Origin: Pannonibacter anstelovis
GTDB lineage: Bacteria > Pseudomonadota > Alphaproteobacteria > Rhizobiales > Stappiaceae
NCBI RefSeq assembly: GCF_036881715.1
Contig: NZ_JBAKBF010000001.1
Location: 372,001-436,000, forward strand
DNA: 64,000 bases
Reading direction: 5' to 3'
Positions 16,937-26,440 of the stretch are shown here, piece after piece; within the stretch, counting starts at the first letter, position 1, and every line of letters begins with the position of its first letter. The notes beneath the pieces were generated by a model, which did not search any database, was not told the DNA's origin, and saw only the letters and a list, made by a program, of their open reading frames with translations. Made by a program: the position numbers and the translations under genes.

Positions 16937-19045
16937 ATGAGCGCAGACGAGGATCTCTTCGCAGGATCAGCAGCAGCGGCAGGGAGTGCGCCTGCAAAGG
17001 CAGCCCCCAAGGCGGCCAGCAAAGCAGCCCTTGCGCCCGCTCCCGCCGTCCTTGCGGCCGGAAACTCGCAGGCTGAAACTGCTAGCCAGACACCGCAGCG
17101 CAGCTCCGGAGGCGGTGAGGACTATACGGCAGCCGACATCGAAGTGCTGGAAGGCCTTGAGCCGGTGCGCCGCCGTCCGGGCATGTATATCGGCGGCACC
17201 GATGAAAAGGCGCTGCATCACCTCTTCGCCGAAATCATCGACAACTCGATGGACGAGGCCGTCGCAGGCCATGCCACCTGGATCGACGTTGCCGTTGGCG
17301 CCGATGGCTATATCACCATCACGGACAATGGCCGCGGCATTCCGGTCGATCCGCATCCGAAGTTCAAGGACAAGTCGGCGCTCGAAATCATCATGACGAC
17401 GCTGCATGCGGGCGGCAAGTTCGACAGCAAGGTCTATGAGGCTTCCGGCGGCCTGCACGGCGTGGGCTCATCCGTGGTGAACGCCCTGTCGGAAGAAATG
17501 GTGGTCGAGGTGGCGCGGGCGCGTAAGCTCTACCGTCAGGTCTTCCAGCGCGGCAAGCCGGTAGGACAGCTGGAACTCGTCGGCGATGTGCAGAACCGGC
17601 GCGGCACGCTGGTCCGCTTCAAGCCCGACTGGCAGATCTTCGGCAAGGAAGCAAAGTTCGAGCCTGCGCGCCTGCTGCGCATGGCCCGTTCCAAAGCCTA
17701 TCTGTTCGGCGGCGTCGAGATCCGCTGGCACTGCGACCCGGCTCTGCTGGACGAAAAAGACAAGACACCGGCAGAGGCCGTGTTCCATTTCCCCGGCGGC
17801 CTGAAGGACTTTCTTGCCGAAAAGCTCGGCAAGGAGCGCAAGGTCATCGACGACATCTTTGCCGGCAAGCTGGGCCAGCCCGGCAAGCATGGCGCAGTGG
17901 AATGGGCGGTCACCTGGTTCGCAGGTGACGGTTTCCTGTCCTCCTACTGCAACACAGTGACCACTCCGGAAGGCGGCACGCATGAAGCGGGCCTGCGCTA
18001 TGCACTGCTGCGCGGCCTCAAGGCCTATGCGGATCTCGTCGGCAACAAGAAGGCCGCAATCCTTACCTCCGAAGACATCATGACCTCGGCTGCCGGCATG
18101 CTGTCCGTCTTCATCCGCGAACCGGAGTTTGTCGGCCAGACCAAGGACAAGCTGGCCACCAACGAGGCAACGCGCATCACCGAGAATGCCCTGCGCGATG
18201 CCTTTGACCACTGGCTGACCGCATCTCCCACTCAGGCCAACAAGCTTCTGGAATGGGTGATCGACCGGGCGGAAGAACGCCTGCGCCGCCGCCAGGAAAA
18301 GGACGTTGCCCGCAAGACCGCCGTGCGCAAGCTGCGCCTGCCGGGCAAGCTGGCGGATTGTTCGGCAAACCAGTCGGAAGGCACGGAGCTCTTCATCGTC
18401 GAGGGTGACTCGGCCGGTGGCTCCGCCAAACAGGCCCGTAACCGCAACAATCAGGCCGTACTGCCCCTGCGCGGCAAGATCCTCAACGTTGCCAATGCCG
18501 GGCGCGACAAATTGGTGGCCAACCAGCAGCTGGCGGACCTGATCCAGGCACTTGGCTGCGGCACCCGCACCCACTACAAGGATGCGGACCTGCGCTATGA
18601 GAAGGTCATCATCATGACCGACGCCGACGTGGACGGCGCGCATATCGCCTCGCTGCTGATCACCTTCTTCTACCGCGAAATGCCGGAGCTGATCCACAAC
18701 GGCCACCTCTATCTCGCCGTGCCGCCGCTCTACCGCCTGACGCAGGGCGGCAAGACCATCTATGCCCGCACGGACGAGCATAAGGACGAGCTGATGGCCA
18801 CGGTCTTCAAGGGCAAGAGCAAGGTCGAGATCGGCCGCTTCAAGGGCCTTGGCGAAATGCTGCCAGGACAGCTCAAGGAAACCACCATGGATCCCTCCAA
18901 GCGCACCTTGCTGAAGGTGCAGGTGGTGGAAGGCGACGAGGCGGACACCAGTGATACCGTCGAACAGCTGATGGGCAACAAGCCGGAAGCCCGCTTCCGC
19001 TTCATCCAGGACCGTGCCGAATTCGCGCATGACCTCGATATCTGA
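16937..19045 (+). CDS. parE: DNA topoisomerase IV subunit B
   Basis: ParE is the ATPase subunit of topoisomerase IV, which decatenates daughter chromosomes. The 702-residue product has an Ala/Pro-rich N-terminal extension of about 60 residues. The GHKL ATPase follows (IIDNSMDEAVAGH, ITDNGRGIP, GGLHGVGSSVVNALS). Next come the transducer and a TOPRIM domain (VEGDSAGGSAKQARNR, MTDADVDGAHI). KLRLPGKLADCS is typical of ParE rather than GyrB. The start at 16937 has GGAA just upstream; the ATG at 16919 is an alternative without a ribosome-binding site. The frame is open further upstream, but that stretch is not protein-like. Confidence 0.94.
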   Translation: MSADEDLFAGSAAAAGSAPAKAAPKAASKAALAPAPAVLAAGNSQAETASQTPQRSSGGGEDYTAADIEVLEGLEPVRRRPGMYIGGTDEKALHHLFAEIIDNSMDEAVAGHATWIDVAVGADGYITITDNGRGIPVDPHPKFKDKSALEIIMTTLHAGGKFDSKVYEASGGLHGVGSSVVNALSEEMVVEVARARKLYRQVFQRGKPVGQLELVGDVQNRRGTLVRFKPDWQIFGKEAKFEPARLLRMARSKAYLFGGVEIRWHCDPALLDEKDKTPAEAVFHFPGGLKDFLAEKLGKERKVIDDIFAGKLGQPGKHGAVEWAVTWFAGDGFLSSYCNTVTTPEGGTHEAGLRYALLRGLKAYADLVGNKKAAILTSEDIMTSAAGMLSVFIREPEFVGQTKDKLATNEATRITENALRDAFDHWLTASPTQANKLLEWVIDRAEERLRRRQEKDVARKTAVRKLRLPGKLADCSANQSEGTELFIVEGDSAGGSAKQARNRNNQAVLPLRGKILNVANAGRDKLVANQQLADLIQALGCGTRTHYKDADLRYEKVIIMTDADVDGAHIASLLITFFYREMPELIHNGHLYLAVPPLYRLTQGGKTIYARTDEHKDELMATVFKGKSKVEIGRFKGLGEMLPGQLKETTMDPSKRTLLKVQVVEGDEADTSDTVEQLMGNKPEARFRFIQDRAEFAHDLDI

Positions 19046-19194
19046 GCGTGAAGCGCCCGCTTCAAGCTGACGGCAAAGTCAAGGTGCTGCATTTGCGATG
19101 AGAGGCAGGCGCCCATGTGCCTGCTGATTTGCTCCCAACTGGCGGCCTGTTAGCATTAACAGGGCCGTTTCAGGGTCAAAACCTCAGGAAAACA

Positions 19195-19222
19195 TTGACA
19201 AGGGGGCCTTTAACTGTAGGGT
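19195..19222 (+). promoter_or_regulatory. Candidate promoter for rhlE
   Basis: A perfect TTGACA (19195-19200), a 16-base spacer and TAGGGT (19217-19222) lie about 75 bases upstream of the rhlE start. Confidence 0.5.
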
Positions 19223-19295
19223 GGCGCCAATTCCGGACCTAGGCAAGGCTTGGGTCCGTCCAGCTACAGCGACCCAGAATCGGATCCCGTTCTCA

Positions 19296-20903
19296 ATGTC
19301 ATTTGACACTCTCGGCCTCAGCGAGAAAGTCCTCCAGGCAGTTACCGCTGCCGGTTACAACGAACCGACCGCCATCCAGAAGGGCGCCATTCCCCATGTG
19401 CTGGAACGGCGCGATGTTCTGGGCATCGCCCAGACCGGCACCGGCAAGACGGCTTCCTTCACGCTGCCGATGCTCACCCTTCTTGAAAAGGGCCGCGCCC
19501 GCGCACGTATGCCCCGCACCCTGATCCTGGAACCGACGCGTGAGCTCGCAGCGCAGGTTCAGGAGAACTTCGAGCGGTATGGCGTCAACCACAAGCTGAA
19601 CGTCGCCCTGCTGATCGGCGGTGTTTCTTTTGGTGAGCAGGACAAGAAGATCGACCGTGGCGCCGACGTTCTGATTGCGACCCCGGGCCGTCTGCTGGAT
19701 CACGTCGAGCGCGGCAAGCTGCTGCTGCAGGGCGTCGAGATCCTCGTGATCGACGAAGCCGACCGCATGCTTGACATGGGCTTCATCCCGGATATCGAGC
19801 GGATCTGCAAGCTGATCCCCTTCACCCGCCAGACCCTGTTCTTCTCGGCCACAATGCCGCCGGAAATCCAGCGCCTGACAGAAACCTTCCTTCAGAACCC
19901 GGCGAAGGTTGAGGTTTCGACCCGCTCCTCCACATCCTCGACGATCACCCAGTATCTGGTGGGAACCGGCAGTGAGGATTACGAGAAGCGTCAGACCCTC
20001 CGGGACCTTCTGGCCCAGGCCGAAGACCTGCAGAACGCCATCGTCTTCTGCAACCGCAAGGTTGATGTGGCTACACTGTTCCGCTCGCTGGAGCGCCACG
20101 GCTTCAACGTTGGCGCGCTGCATGGCGACATGGACCAGCGCACCCGCATGACCATGCTGGACAATTTCCGCAAGGGGAACCTCAAGCTGCTCGTGGCCAG
20201 CGACGTCGCCGCACGCGGTCTCGACATTCCGGATGTGAGCCACGTGTTCAATTTCGACGTGCCGATCCATGCGGAAGACTACGTTCACCGCATTGGCCGC
20301 ACCGGCCGCGCCGGACGCCTCGGCGTTGCCTATACACTGGTTGACGGCGACGACCAGAAGTATCTGGGCGCCATTGAGAAGGTGATCGGCAAGAGCATCG
20401 ACTGGCTGGGCGAGCCGCTGGACTTCGAAGCTGCGATTGCCGAGCGCAAGGAGCGCCGCAAGGCCGCCCGTTCCGGCGGCGCCAAGGCCGAGCGCCCTGC
20501 CCGCCGCCCCCGCGGTGGCAGCCGCACCCAGGAGGCAGCGCCGGACGAGAGCCCGCGCGAGGAAACAGCCGAAGTTGCGGAGGCCAAGGCACCGGCCCGC
20601 ACCCGGACGCGCCGCCCGCGCAAGAGCGAGACGGCCGAGGTGCAGGATACGGCACCGGCCGTAATGGCGGAAGATGCCCCGCAGCCACGCATTGCGCCGC
20701 AGCAGGCACAGCCGCAGGACGCCGGCCGCGAACGCAACGACCGGCACAGCCGTGATGGAAACCGCAACCAACCGCAGCGAGACCGCAACAACGGTAACAA
20801 CCGCCGCGGCCGCCATCAGGATGACGACCAGCCGGTTATCGGTCTCGGCGATCACATTCCCGCCTTCCTGCTTCGCGACCCACGCGCCAAGAAGGCATCC
20901 TGA
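19296..20903 (+). CDS. rhlE: DEAD-box ATP-dependent RNA helicase, RhlE type
   Basis: An RNA helicase acting in ribosome assembly or RNA decay, 535 aa. In order: Q motif (GYNEPTAIQ), Walker A AQTGTGKT, PTRELA, TPGRLLDH, VIDEADRMLDMGF, SATMP, then the second RecA domain with VASDVAARGLDIPDV and HRIGRTGRAG. After about residue 375 comes a basic, Ala/Arg/Pro-rich tail of about 160 residues, typical of RhlE-like proteins. The start at MSFDTLGLSEKVL (19296) matches the family N-terminus. A hairpin closes the unit about 30 bases after the stop. Confidence 0.93.
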   Translation: MSFDTLGLSEKVLQAVTAAGYNEPTAIQKGAIPHVLERRDVLGIAQTGTGKTASFTLPMLTLLEKGRARARMPRTLILEPTRELAAQVQENFERYGVNHKLNVALLIGGVSFGEQDKKIDRGADVLIATPGRLLDHVERGKLLLQGVEILVIDEADRMLDMGFIPDIERICKLIPFTRQTLFFSATMPPEIQRLTETFLQNPAKVEVSTRSSTSSTITQYLVGTGSEDYEKRQTLRDLLAQAEDLQNAIVFCNRKVDVATLFRSLERHGFNVGALHGDMDQRTRMTMLDNFRKGNLKLLVASDVAARGLDIPDVSHVFNFDVPIHAEDYVHRIGRTGRAGRLGVAYTLVDGDDQKYLGAIEKVIGKSIDWLGEPLDFEAAIAERKERRKAARSGGAKAERPARRPRGGSRTQEAAPDESPREETAEVAEAKAPARTRTRRPRKSETAEVQDTAPAVMAEDAPQPRIAPQQAQPQDAGRERNDRHSRDGNRNQPQRDRNNGNNRRGRHQDDDQPVIGLGDHIPAFLLRDPRAKKAS

Positions 20904-20930
20904 CCAGGAAACTGAGCAGAGAATAGAGGC

Positions 20931-20965
20931 GCCGCCGGATCTGAACAGAGCGGCGGCGTTTTGCT
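20931..20965 (+). terminator. Probable intrinsic terminator of rhlE
   Basis: A GCCGCCG/CGGCGGC stem (20931-20937 and 20951-20957) is followed by GTTTTG, 28 bases past the rhlE stop. Confidence 0.6.
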
Positions 20966-21081
20966 GAGAAAAACCTGCCTTCACCAAGTATTTCTGGTGT
21001 TGACGCGCTACGGTAAATGACAGCAGAGTGAGCATTGTATACAGCACGCTGGCCTGCTTCTGCGCCGGACTTATCCGCAAT

Positions 21082-21096
21082 TTAACCTAGCGTTAA
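21082..21096 (+). promoter_or_regulatory. CtrA-type box upstream of the diguanylate cyclase
   Basis: TTAACCTAGCGTTAA is an exact TTAA-N7-TTAA match to the binding site of the cell-cycle regulator CtrA. A -10-like TAATAC at 21103-21108 places the box over the -35 region, the usual position for CtrA activation. Confidence 0.6.
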
Positions 21097-21170
21097 ATTA
21101 CATAATACTAGTGTTACAGTATATCGAAGTGCCCCTTTGCAAGCGGCACTCTTTTGTGGTGGGGGCCAGA

Positions 21171-22238
21171 ATGGCAGATGCGGAGGATTTCAAGAGAACC
21201 ATCACTTATGGTGAAGCGGCGCTCTCATATATCCGGCGCAACGTGATTCCGGCCCATCCGCGCAATTACGAGACCTGGTATACCTATGCGGCGGGTTTCA
21301 ATCAGGCCCTTAACCGCGCAATCAACGATTTGATCGCGACGAAGGGCTCGATATCTGCCGACGATCTGCAGCGGATCTACGCGCGGTTTCTGTCTCCCAA
21401 CCGGCTTGGTGACCGGGTTGATGAAGTCGGAACGCGCGTTGCCGAAGAGGTGCAGGACCTGGTCGATGCAATCCGCATCAGCACAGACGCCACATCTGAC
21501 TTTGGCAAAGCCCTCGATAATGTTCTGGGAAGGCTGCACGAGACACTGAATGACGAAAAGCTGCGGGACCTGACCTCTGCCATGGTCAAGGCAACCCACG
21601 CAGCTATTGCAGCCAACCGAAATCTCGAAAGCCAGCTGCTTGAGTCCAACAGGCAGATCCGGACGCTCAAGGAGAACCTCGAAGCAATCCGCTACGAGTC
21701 CCTCACCGACGAGCTAACCACGCTCAGCAACCGGCGGCACTTCGACCTTGCGATTGATCGTGCCATCGACCTCGCCAAGCGCACCGGCGAAGGCTTCGCC
21801 CTCCTGCTGACGGACATCGATCACTTCAAGAGCTTCAATGACCGGTTTGGCCATCAGACAGGTGATCAGGTCCTGCGCCTTGTTGCCCTCGCCGTAAAGC
21901 AGAGCATCAAGGCGCAGGACGTTGCCTGCCGCTACGGCGGAGAGGAGTTCGCGATCATCCTGCCCGAGGCGCAGATCGACGATGCCATGGACGTGGCAGA
22001 ACAGATCCGCAGGGCCGTCATGGGCAAGGAGCTGGTCAAGCGCTCGACAGGCGAAAACCTGGGCCGTCTGACCCTCTCAATCGGCGTAAGCCTTTACGAA
22101 GGCGGCGACACGAGCCAGATGATCATCGGCCGCGCCGATGCAGCCCTTTATGCCGCCAAGCACAGCGGCCGCAATGCGGTTCGTAGCCTGCAGAGCAACG
22201 AGCTTGCAGCCAATCAGAATGGAAGCCGTGTCGCCTGA
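21171..22238 (+). CDS. Diguanylate cyclase (GGDEF domain)
   Basis: It makes cyclic di-GMP from two GTP. The 355-residue soluble protein has an N-terminal helical region of about 180 residues (ALSYIRRNVIPAHPRNYETW ...), probably a dimerising or sensing part of a type common in alphaproteobacteria. A GGDEF domain follows: LTDELTTLSNRRHFD, LTDIDHFKSFNDRFGH, and the active-site loop CRYGGEEFAIILPEA. The signature is GGEEF, so activity is expected. The inhibitory I-site position reads KAQD rather than RxxD, so product inhibition may be weak. The start at MADAEDF has a G-rich ribosome-binding region. No transmembrane or PAS segment is seen. Confidence 0.9.
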   Translation: MADAEDFKRTITYGEAALSYIRRNVIPAHPRNYETWYTYAAGFNQALNRAINDLIATKGSISADDLQRIYARFLSPNRLGDRVDEVGTRVAEEVQDLVDAIRISTDATSDFGKALDNVLGRLHETLNDEKLRDLTSAMVKATHAAIAANRNLESQLLESNRQIRTLKENLEAIRYESLTDELTTLSNRRHFDLAIDRAIDLAKRTGEGFALLLTDIDHFKSFNDRFGHQTGDQVLRLVALAVKQSIKAQDVACRYGGEEFAIILPEAQIDDAMDVAEQIRRAVMGKELVKRSTGENLGRLTLSIGVSLYEGGDTSQMIIGRADAALYAAKHSGRNAVRSLQSNELAANQNGSRVA

Positions 22239-22261
22239 CACTGCTCAGCCAACGCTTGCTC

Positions 22262-22924
22262 TCAGGCGCGTTCCAGCCCCATCTGCCAGAAATCAGCCTC
22301 AAGAATGCTAGCCTGCCGGAACAGATGCTCCAGCCGCATTCTGCGGGCCGGTGTCTCATAGTCTGCCGCAAGCTTGTCCATCCAGGCGGCAAAGCTGGCG
22401 GCGACATCCTGATAGGCATCGCTGGCATATTCGCTGATCCAGCGGGCATAAGGGTTCTGCGGGTCTGAGCCGGACGGTGTCTTTGCGAGCCTTGCACCAA
22501 TCTCGGCATAGCCCAGAACGCAAGGGGCAAGCGCTACGAGGAGATCCAGCAAATCCCCCTGCCCGCCGGCATCCAGCACGAAGCGGGTGTAGGCCATGGT
22601 CTGGCGCTCTTCCCGTGCCTTTTCCAGATCCTCGCGCGAGAGCCCCCAGCCAGCACACAGCTCGACGTGAAGATCCATCTCCATGTCGAGAATGGCTCTC
22701 ACCCCGGAAAGCGCGTGGCGCATGTCACCAAGCGTCGGGCTCTTGTAGATGGCCAGTGCATAGGCCCGCGCAAACTGGATGAGGAACAGATAGTCCTGCA
22801 CCAGATAATGCCGGAAGGCGGCTTGAGGCAGCGTACCGTCCTGCATCTGCCGGACAAAGGGGTGCTCGACATAGGCGGTCCAGTCCGGACCGGCGGCCTC
22901 ACGCAGGCGGGCAAAGAAACTCAT
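22262..22924 (-). CDS. tenA: Thiaminase II / TenA-family aminopyrimidine aminohydrolase
   Basis: TenA salvages degraded thiamine by hydrolysing aminomethyl-pyrimidine to HMP. The 220-residue all-helical protein shows HYLVQDYLFLIQFARAYALA, the catalytic Cys in LAPCVLGYAEIG, and the C-terminal EADFWQMG with a conserved Glu. It directly follows sufA on the minus strand (33 bp), so it may be read through from the suf operon, although its function is thiamine metabolism. No thi box is seen upstream. Confidence 0.9.
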   Translation of the reverse strand: MSFFARLREAAGPDWTAYVEHPFVRQMQDGTLPQAAFRHYLVQDYLFLIQFARAYALAIYKSPTLGDMRHALSGVRAILDMEMDLHVELCAGWGLSREDLEKAREERQTMAYTRFVLDAGGQGDLLDLLVALAPCVLGYAEIGARLAKTPSGSDPQNPYARWISEYASDAYQDVAASFAAWMDKLAADYETPARRMRLEHLFRQASILEADFWQMGLERA

Positions 22925-22957
22925 CGATCTGCCTTCTGAAGATTCTGGCGGGAGAAA

Positions 22958-23335
22958 TCAGGCGGAAAGCGCGGCCGGATCGGCGGCCTTCAGCGACACG
23001 GATTCGCCGCAGCCGCAGGAGGACACTTCATTCGGATTGCGGAAGACAAAACCGGAGCGGAACTTCGTCGTCTCGAAATCCATCTCGCTGCCGATCAGAT
23101 ACAGCACTGCGGACGGATCAATGAAAACCTTCGCGCCATCCGCCTCGATCACGTCATCGCCTGGCTGGACGCCATCCACGAGGGACATGGCATATTCCAT
23201 GCCTGCGCAGCCGCCCTTCTTGATGCTGATGCGCAGGCCGGCCTTGGGTTCATCGGCGCCTTCCACCAGTTCGCGCACGCGCTCTGCGGCTGCCGGGCTC
23301 ACCTTCATGATCTGCATCTTGCGGGCCAGTGCCAT
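22958..23335 (-). CDS. sufA: SufA, A-type Fe-S carrier/scaffold
   Basis: SufA accepts clusters from SufBCD and passes them to apoproteins. The 125-residue protein has the three-cysteine signature: KKGGCAGMEY and the terminal SSCGCGESV. The start at 23335 (MALARKMQIMKV) has AAAGGA with eight-base spacing; the frame extends 11 codons upstream without one. It is the last gene of the suf operon, 100 bp after sufT. Confidence 0.92.
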   Translation of the reverse strand: MALARKMQIMKVSPAAAERVRELVEGADEPKAGLRISIKKGGCAGMEYAMSLVDGVQPGDDVIEADGAKVFIDPSAVLYLIGSEMDFETTKFRSGFVFRNPNEVSSCGCGESVSLKAADPAALSA

Positions 23336-23435
23336 AGGCTTGTTCCTTTGCGGGGGAATCCCCTTCAAATCAGCTCGTATGCATTATATGGGGATTCCGC
23401 TCAGCTTTCCAACCGGCAGCCTCCCCGGCGCTCGC

Positions 23436-23822
23436 TCAGTACCAGTTGAGCGCAACGCGGGCTTCTTCGGACATGCGGTCCGGCGTCCACGGCGGATCAA
23501 ACACCATGCTGACGTCCACAGCGCCAATTCCGGGAACCGCACTGATGGCGTTTTCCACCCAGCCCGGCATTTCCCCGGCCACCGGGCAGCCCGGTGCAGT
23601 CAGCGTCATGTCCACCTTCACCGAGCGGTCATCCTCGATATCGACCTTGTAGATGAGGCCAAGCTCGTAGATGTCGCAGGGAATTTCCGGATCATAGACG
23701 GTCTTCAGCGCCGCGATGATGTCATCGGTCATCCGCGCCAGTTCCTCGGGCGCAATGGCCGAAGCAGTGGTTTCAGCGGCGGTTTCCGGCTCAGCGGAAA
23801 CGTGAGCGGGACTGTCGTTCAT
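23436..23822 (-). CDS. sufT: SufT-like protein (MIP18/DUF59 family)
   Basis: A Fe-S maturation factor of the MIP18 family (128 aa). An N-terminal Ala/Glu-rich stretch of about 25 residues precedes the DUF59 core. The core shows YDPEIPCDIYELGLIY, the conserved LTAPGCPVAGEMPG with its Cys, and MVFDPPWTPDRMSEEARVAL at the end. The ATG at 23822 has GAGGA seven bases upstream, within the tail of sufS, whose stop is at 23833-23835; the genes are separated by only 10 bp. It lies in the common alphaproteobacterial order sufS-sufT-sufA. Confidence 0.9.
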   Translation of the reverse strand: MNDSPAHVSAEPETAAETTASAIAPEELARMTDDIIAALKTVYDPEIPCDIYELGLIYKVDIEDDRSVKVDMTLTAPGCPVAGEMPGWVENAISAVPGIGAVDVSMVFDPPWTPDRMSEEARVALNWY

Positions 23823-23832
23823 GGATCGATCC

Positions 23833-25086
23833 TCAGGCAAAGAAGTCCTGCGCCTTCTGCAGGGCCGCCGCAAGGGCGTCAACTTCCTCGAAGGTGTTAT
23901 AAAGGCCGAAGCTGGCACGGCAAGTGGAGGTGACGCCATAGCGGGCCAGCAGCGGCTGGGCGCAATGGGTGCCGGCACGCACCGCAACGCCAGCCCGGTC
24001 CAGCACGGTGGCCACGTCATGGGCATGAGCCCCCTTCATCTCGAAGGAGATGATCGCGCCCTTGCCCGGCGCCGAGCCGAAGATGCGCAGGGAGTTGAAA
24101 CCGGCGAGCTTTTCGGTGGCATAGGCCAGCAGCGATGCCTCGTGCCGGGCGATGTTTTCGCGGCCGAGGCTGTCCATGTAGTCGAGCGCAGCAGCAAGAC
24201 CGATCGCCTGCACGATGGGAGGGGTGCCCGCCTCGAACCGGTGCGGCGGCTTGGCGTAGGTGACGATATCCTCGGTCACGTCCGCAATCATCTCGCCGCC
24301 GCCGCAGAAGGGACGCAGACGGTCCAGCGCCTCCGGCTTGCCATAGAGCACGCCGATGCCGGTCGGGCCATAGACTTTGTGGCCGGTCAGCACATAGTAG
24401 TCGCAGTCCATGTCGCGCACATCGACAGGCATATGCACGGCAGCCTGGCTGCCATCCACCAGCACCTTGATGCCGCGCGCATGGGCGATGCGGCAGACAT
24501 CCTTCACCGGCACCACGGTGCCCAGTACGTTGGACATCTGCGTGATGGCGACGAGTTTGGTACGTTCCGTCAGGGCCGCCTCGAAAGCTTCCAGATCGAA
24601 GGAGCCATCCTCGCGCACATAGACCCACTTCAGCACCGCACCGTTGCGCTCGCGGTGGAAATGCCAGGGCACGATGTTGGAGTGATGCTCCATGATCGAC
24701 AGCACGATCTCATCGCCCGGGCCGAACGTGTCCGGGCCAAGACCGTAGGACACGAGATTGATGGCCTCGGTCGTGGAGCGGGTGAAGACGATCTCGTCCA
24801 CCGACCCCGCATTGAGGAAGCGGCGCACGGTCTCGCGCGCGGCTTCGTAATTCTCGGTCGCCGTGTTGGAGAGGAAATGCAGGCCGCGGTGCACGTTGGC
24901 ATATTCCTGCGAATAGGCCTTCACCATGGCATCGATGACCGCCTGCGGCTTTTGCGCCGAGGCGCCATTGTCCAGATAGACGAGCGGCTTGCCGTAGACG
25001 TCCCGCGACAGGATCGGGAAATCACGGCGCACGGCGGCAACGTCATAGCCGGTGGCAGGGGCAGCAGCAGTCTGGCTGGCGGTCAT
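23833..25086 (-). CDS. sufS: Cysteine desulfurase SufS (class II)
   Basis: SufS is a PLP enzyme that takes sulfur from cysteine for cluster assembly (417 aa). It shows YLDNGASAQKPQAVI, VHRGLHFLSN, EHHSNIVPW, the PLP Lys in LTGHKVYGPTGIGVLYG, and the persulfide-forming Cys in RAGTHCAQPL. GGAGAG lies five bases before the ATG at 25086; another ATG directly precedes it (25089). No sufE or sufU sulfur-acceptor gene is adjacent. Confidence 0.95.
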   Translation of the reverse strand: MTASQTAAAPATGYDVAAVRRDFPILSRDVYGKPLVYLDNGASAQKPQAVIDAMVKAYSQEYANVHRGLHFLSNTATENYEAARETVRRFLNAGSVDEIVFTRSTTEAINLVSYGLGPDTFGPGDEIVLSIMEHHSNIVPWHFHRERNGAVLKWVYVREDGSFDLEAFEAALTERTKLVAITQMSNVLGTVVPVKDVCRIAHARGIKVLVDGSQAAVHMPVDVRDMDCDYYVLTGHKVYGPTGIGVLYGKPEALDRLRPFCGGGEMIADVTEDIVTYAKPPHRFEAGTPPIVQAIGLAAALDYMDSLGRENIARHEASLLAYATEKLAGFNSLRIFGSAPGKGAIISFEMKGAHAHDVATVLDRAGVAVRAGTHCAQPLLARYGVTSTCRASFGLYNTFEEVDALAAALQKAQDFFA

Positions 25087-25116
25087 CATTCTCTCCAATC
25101 AACAAGCAGCTCGGGA

Positions 25117-26424
25117 TTAGCCGGCGATAGCCAGCCACTCCCGCACGCGGGTCTCCAGCAGCTCGGTCACGCTCTCGCTGCCGAATTCCTCGATGGCTTC
25201 CGACAGGAAGGCGAGGACCAGCAGCGTGCGGGCTTCCGCTTCCGGAATGCCACGGGCGCGCAGATAGAACAGCAGATCCTCATCGATCTGGCCGCTCGTC
25301 GCGCCGTGGGCGCACTGCACGTCATCAGCGAAGATTTCCAGTTCCGGCTTGTTGGCCATCTCAGCATCTTCGGACAGCAGCAGCGCCTGCGTCATCATCT
25401 GGCCGTCCGTCTTCTGGGCGTGCGGCCGCACGATGATCTTGCCCTGATAAACACCCTTCGCACCGGCGTCGATCACCGTCTTGAAGAATTCCCGGCTCTC
25501 GCAGTTCGGCACCGCATGGTCAACCACCAGCGTCTGGTCGCCCAGCTGCTGGCCGCGCACCATGGTCACGCCATAAAGCTTCGCCGTGGAGTGCTCACCG
25601 GCAAAGGTGACGTAGGACTGGTTGCGGGCAAAGTCGGTCCCGGCGATGAAGCCGAGCGTCTTCAGCTCTGCCTTTGCACCAAGATGCGAGAAGGCCGTGG
25701 AGATATGCGGCGCACGGCCCGAGCCGACGATCAGGCGGGTCGCGGTCAGAGCAGCTTCATCGGCCAGCACCTGGTCGGACACAGCGTTGACGACGGCATC
25801 CTCACCAGCGGTGACGAAGCTCTCCAGCAGGGTCAGGCTCGCGCCCTTGCCCAGCTCGGTCCGCACGCGGGTATAAACCGCGCCGCCAAGCGCCAGATGC
25901 ACGATCTCGACCGGCAAATCCACGGCCGTGCCTGCCTTAACCTTCAGAACAACGCCGCCCTGCAGCAGCGCCGTGTTGAGTTCAAGTGCTGGATTAACTC
26001 CGGCAATTTCCGGATTTGAAAGAAGGGCTTGCGAAGAATTTCTCACAGCGTCATTGAAGTTTGAAACCTCAATGCCAGCCGCTTCCAGCTTCGCAAGATC
26101 AGACACTTCGGCCACAAGACGCCCGTTGGCGAGCACGATGCGCAGGCGCTCCAGCTCTGCATAGGTCTCGGCACCCGCAAGGGCAGCCTTGACCGCGTCC
26201 AGGGAAGCTGCGGCTGCCGGGGCAGCGTAGCTCTTCAGGAAGGCGCGCAGGTCCGTGTACTTCCATTCCTCGATCCGCCGGTGCGGCAGGCCGGTCGCCC
26301 GGAAGCGGGCGAAGGCGGCTTCCCGCAGGCTGATCAAGTCGGCGCCACCGTCCTTGAGCGCAGCGAAATGCGCCTCAAGATCGGTTTCGGCCTGTGTCGA
26401 GACGACACGCAGGTTCGCAGTCAT
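25117..26424 (-). CDS. sufD: Fe-S assembly scaffold protein SufD
   Basis: SufD pairs with SufB in the SufBC2D scaffold. The 435-residue product begins MTANLRVVSTQAE, has WKYTDLRAFLKSY near the N-terminus, and ends in the SufB/D beta-helix core. Motifs such as HGATSGQIDEDLLFYLRARG and LLVLAFLSEA lie close to the end. GGGGAG precedes the start at 26424; upstream codons to 26550 overlap sufC and are not used. It follows sufC by 16 bp. Confidence 0.94.
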   Translation of the reverse strand: MTANLRVVSTQAETDLEAHFAALKDGGADLISLREAAFARFRATGLPHRRIEEWKYTDLRAFLKSYAAPAAAASLDAVKAALAGAETYAELERLRIVLANGRLVAEVSDLAKLEAAGIEVSNFNDAVRNSSQALLSNPEIAGVNPALELNTALLQGGVVLKVKAGTAVDLPVEIVHLALGGAVYTRVRTELGKGASLTLLESFVTAGEDAVVNAVSDQVLADEAALTATRLIVGSGRAPHISTAFSHLGAKAELKTLGFIAGTDFARNQSYVTFAGEHSTAKLYGVTMVRGQQLGDQTLVVDHAVPNCESREFFKTVIDAGAKGVYQGKIIVRPHAQKTDGQMMTQALLLSEDAEMANKPELEIFADDVQCAHGATSGQIDEDLLFYLRARGIPEAEARTLLVLAFLSEAIEEFGSESVTELLETRVREWLAIAG

Positions 26425-26440
26425 GGTCACTCCCCGTGGC

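Noticed and set aside
17468..19030. A 520-codon minus-strand frame opposite parE
   Set aside because: It is antisense to parE with all topoisomerase motifs on the other strand.
19299..21080. A 593-codon minus-strand frame opposite rhlE
   Set aside because: It is antisense to rhlE and is low-complexity with no domain; a GC-bias shadow.
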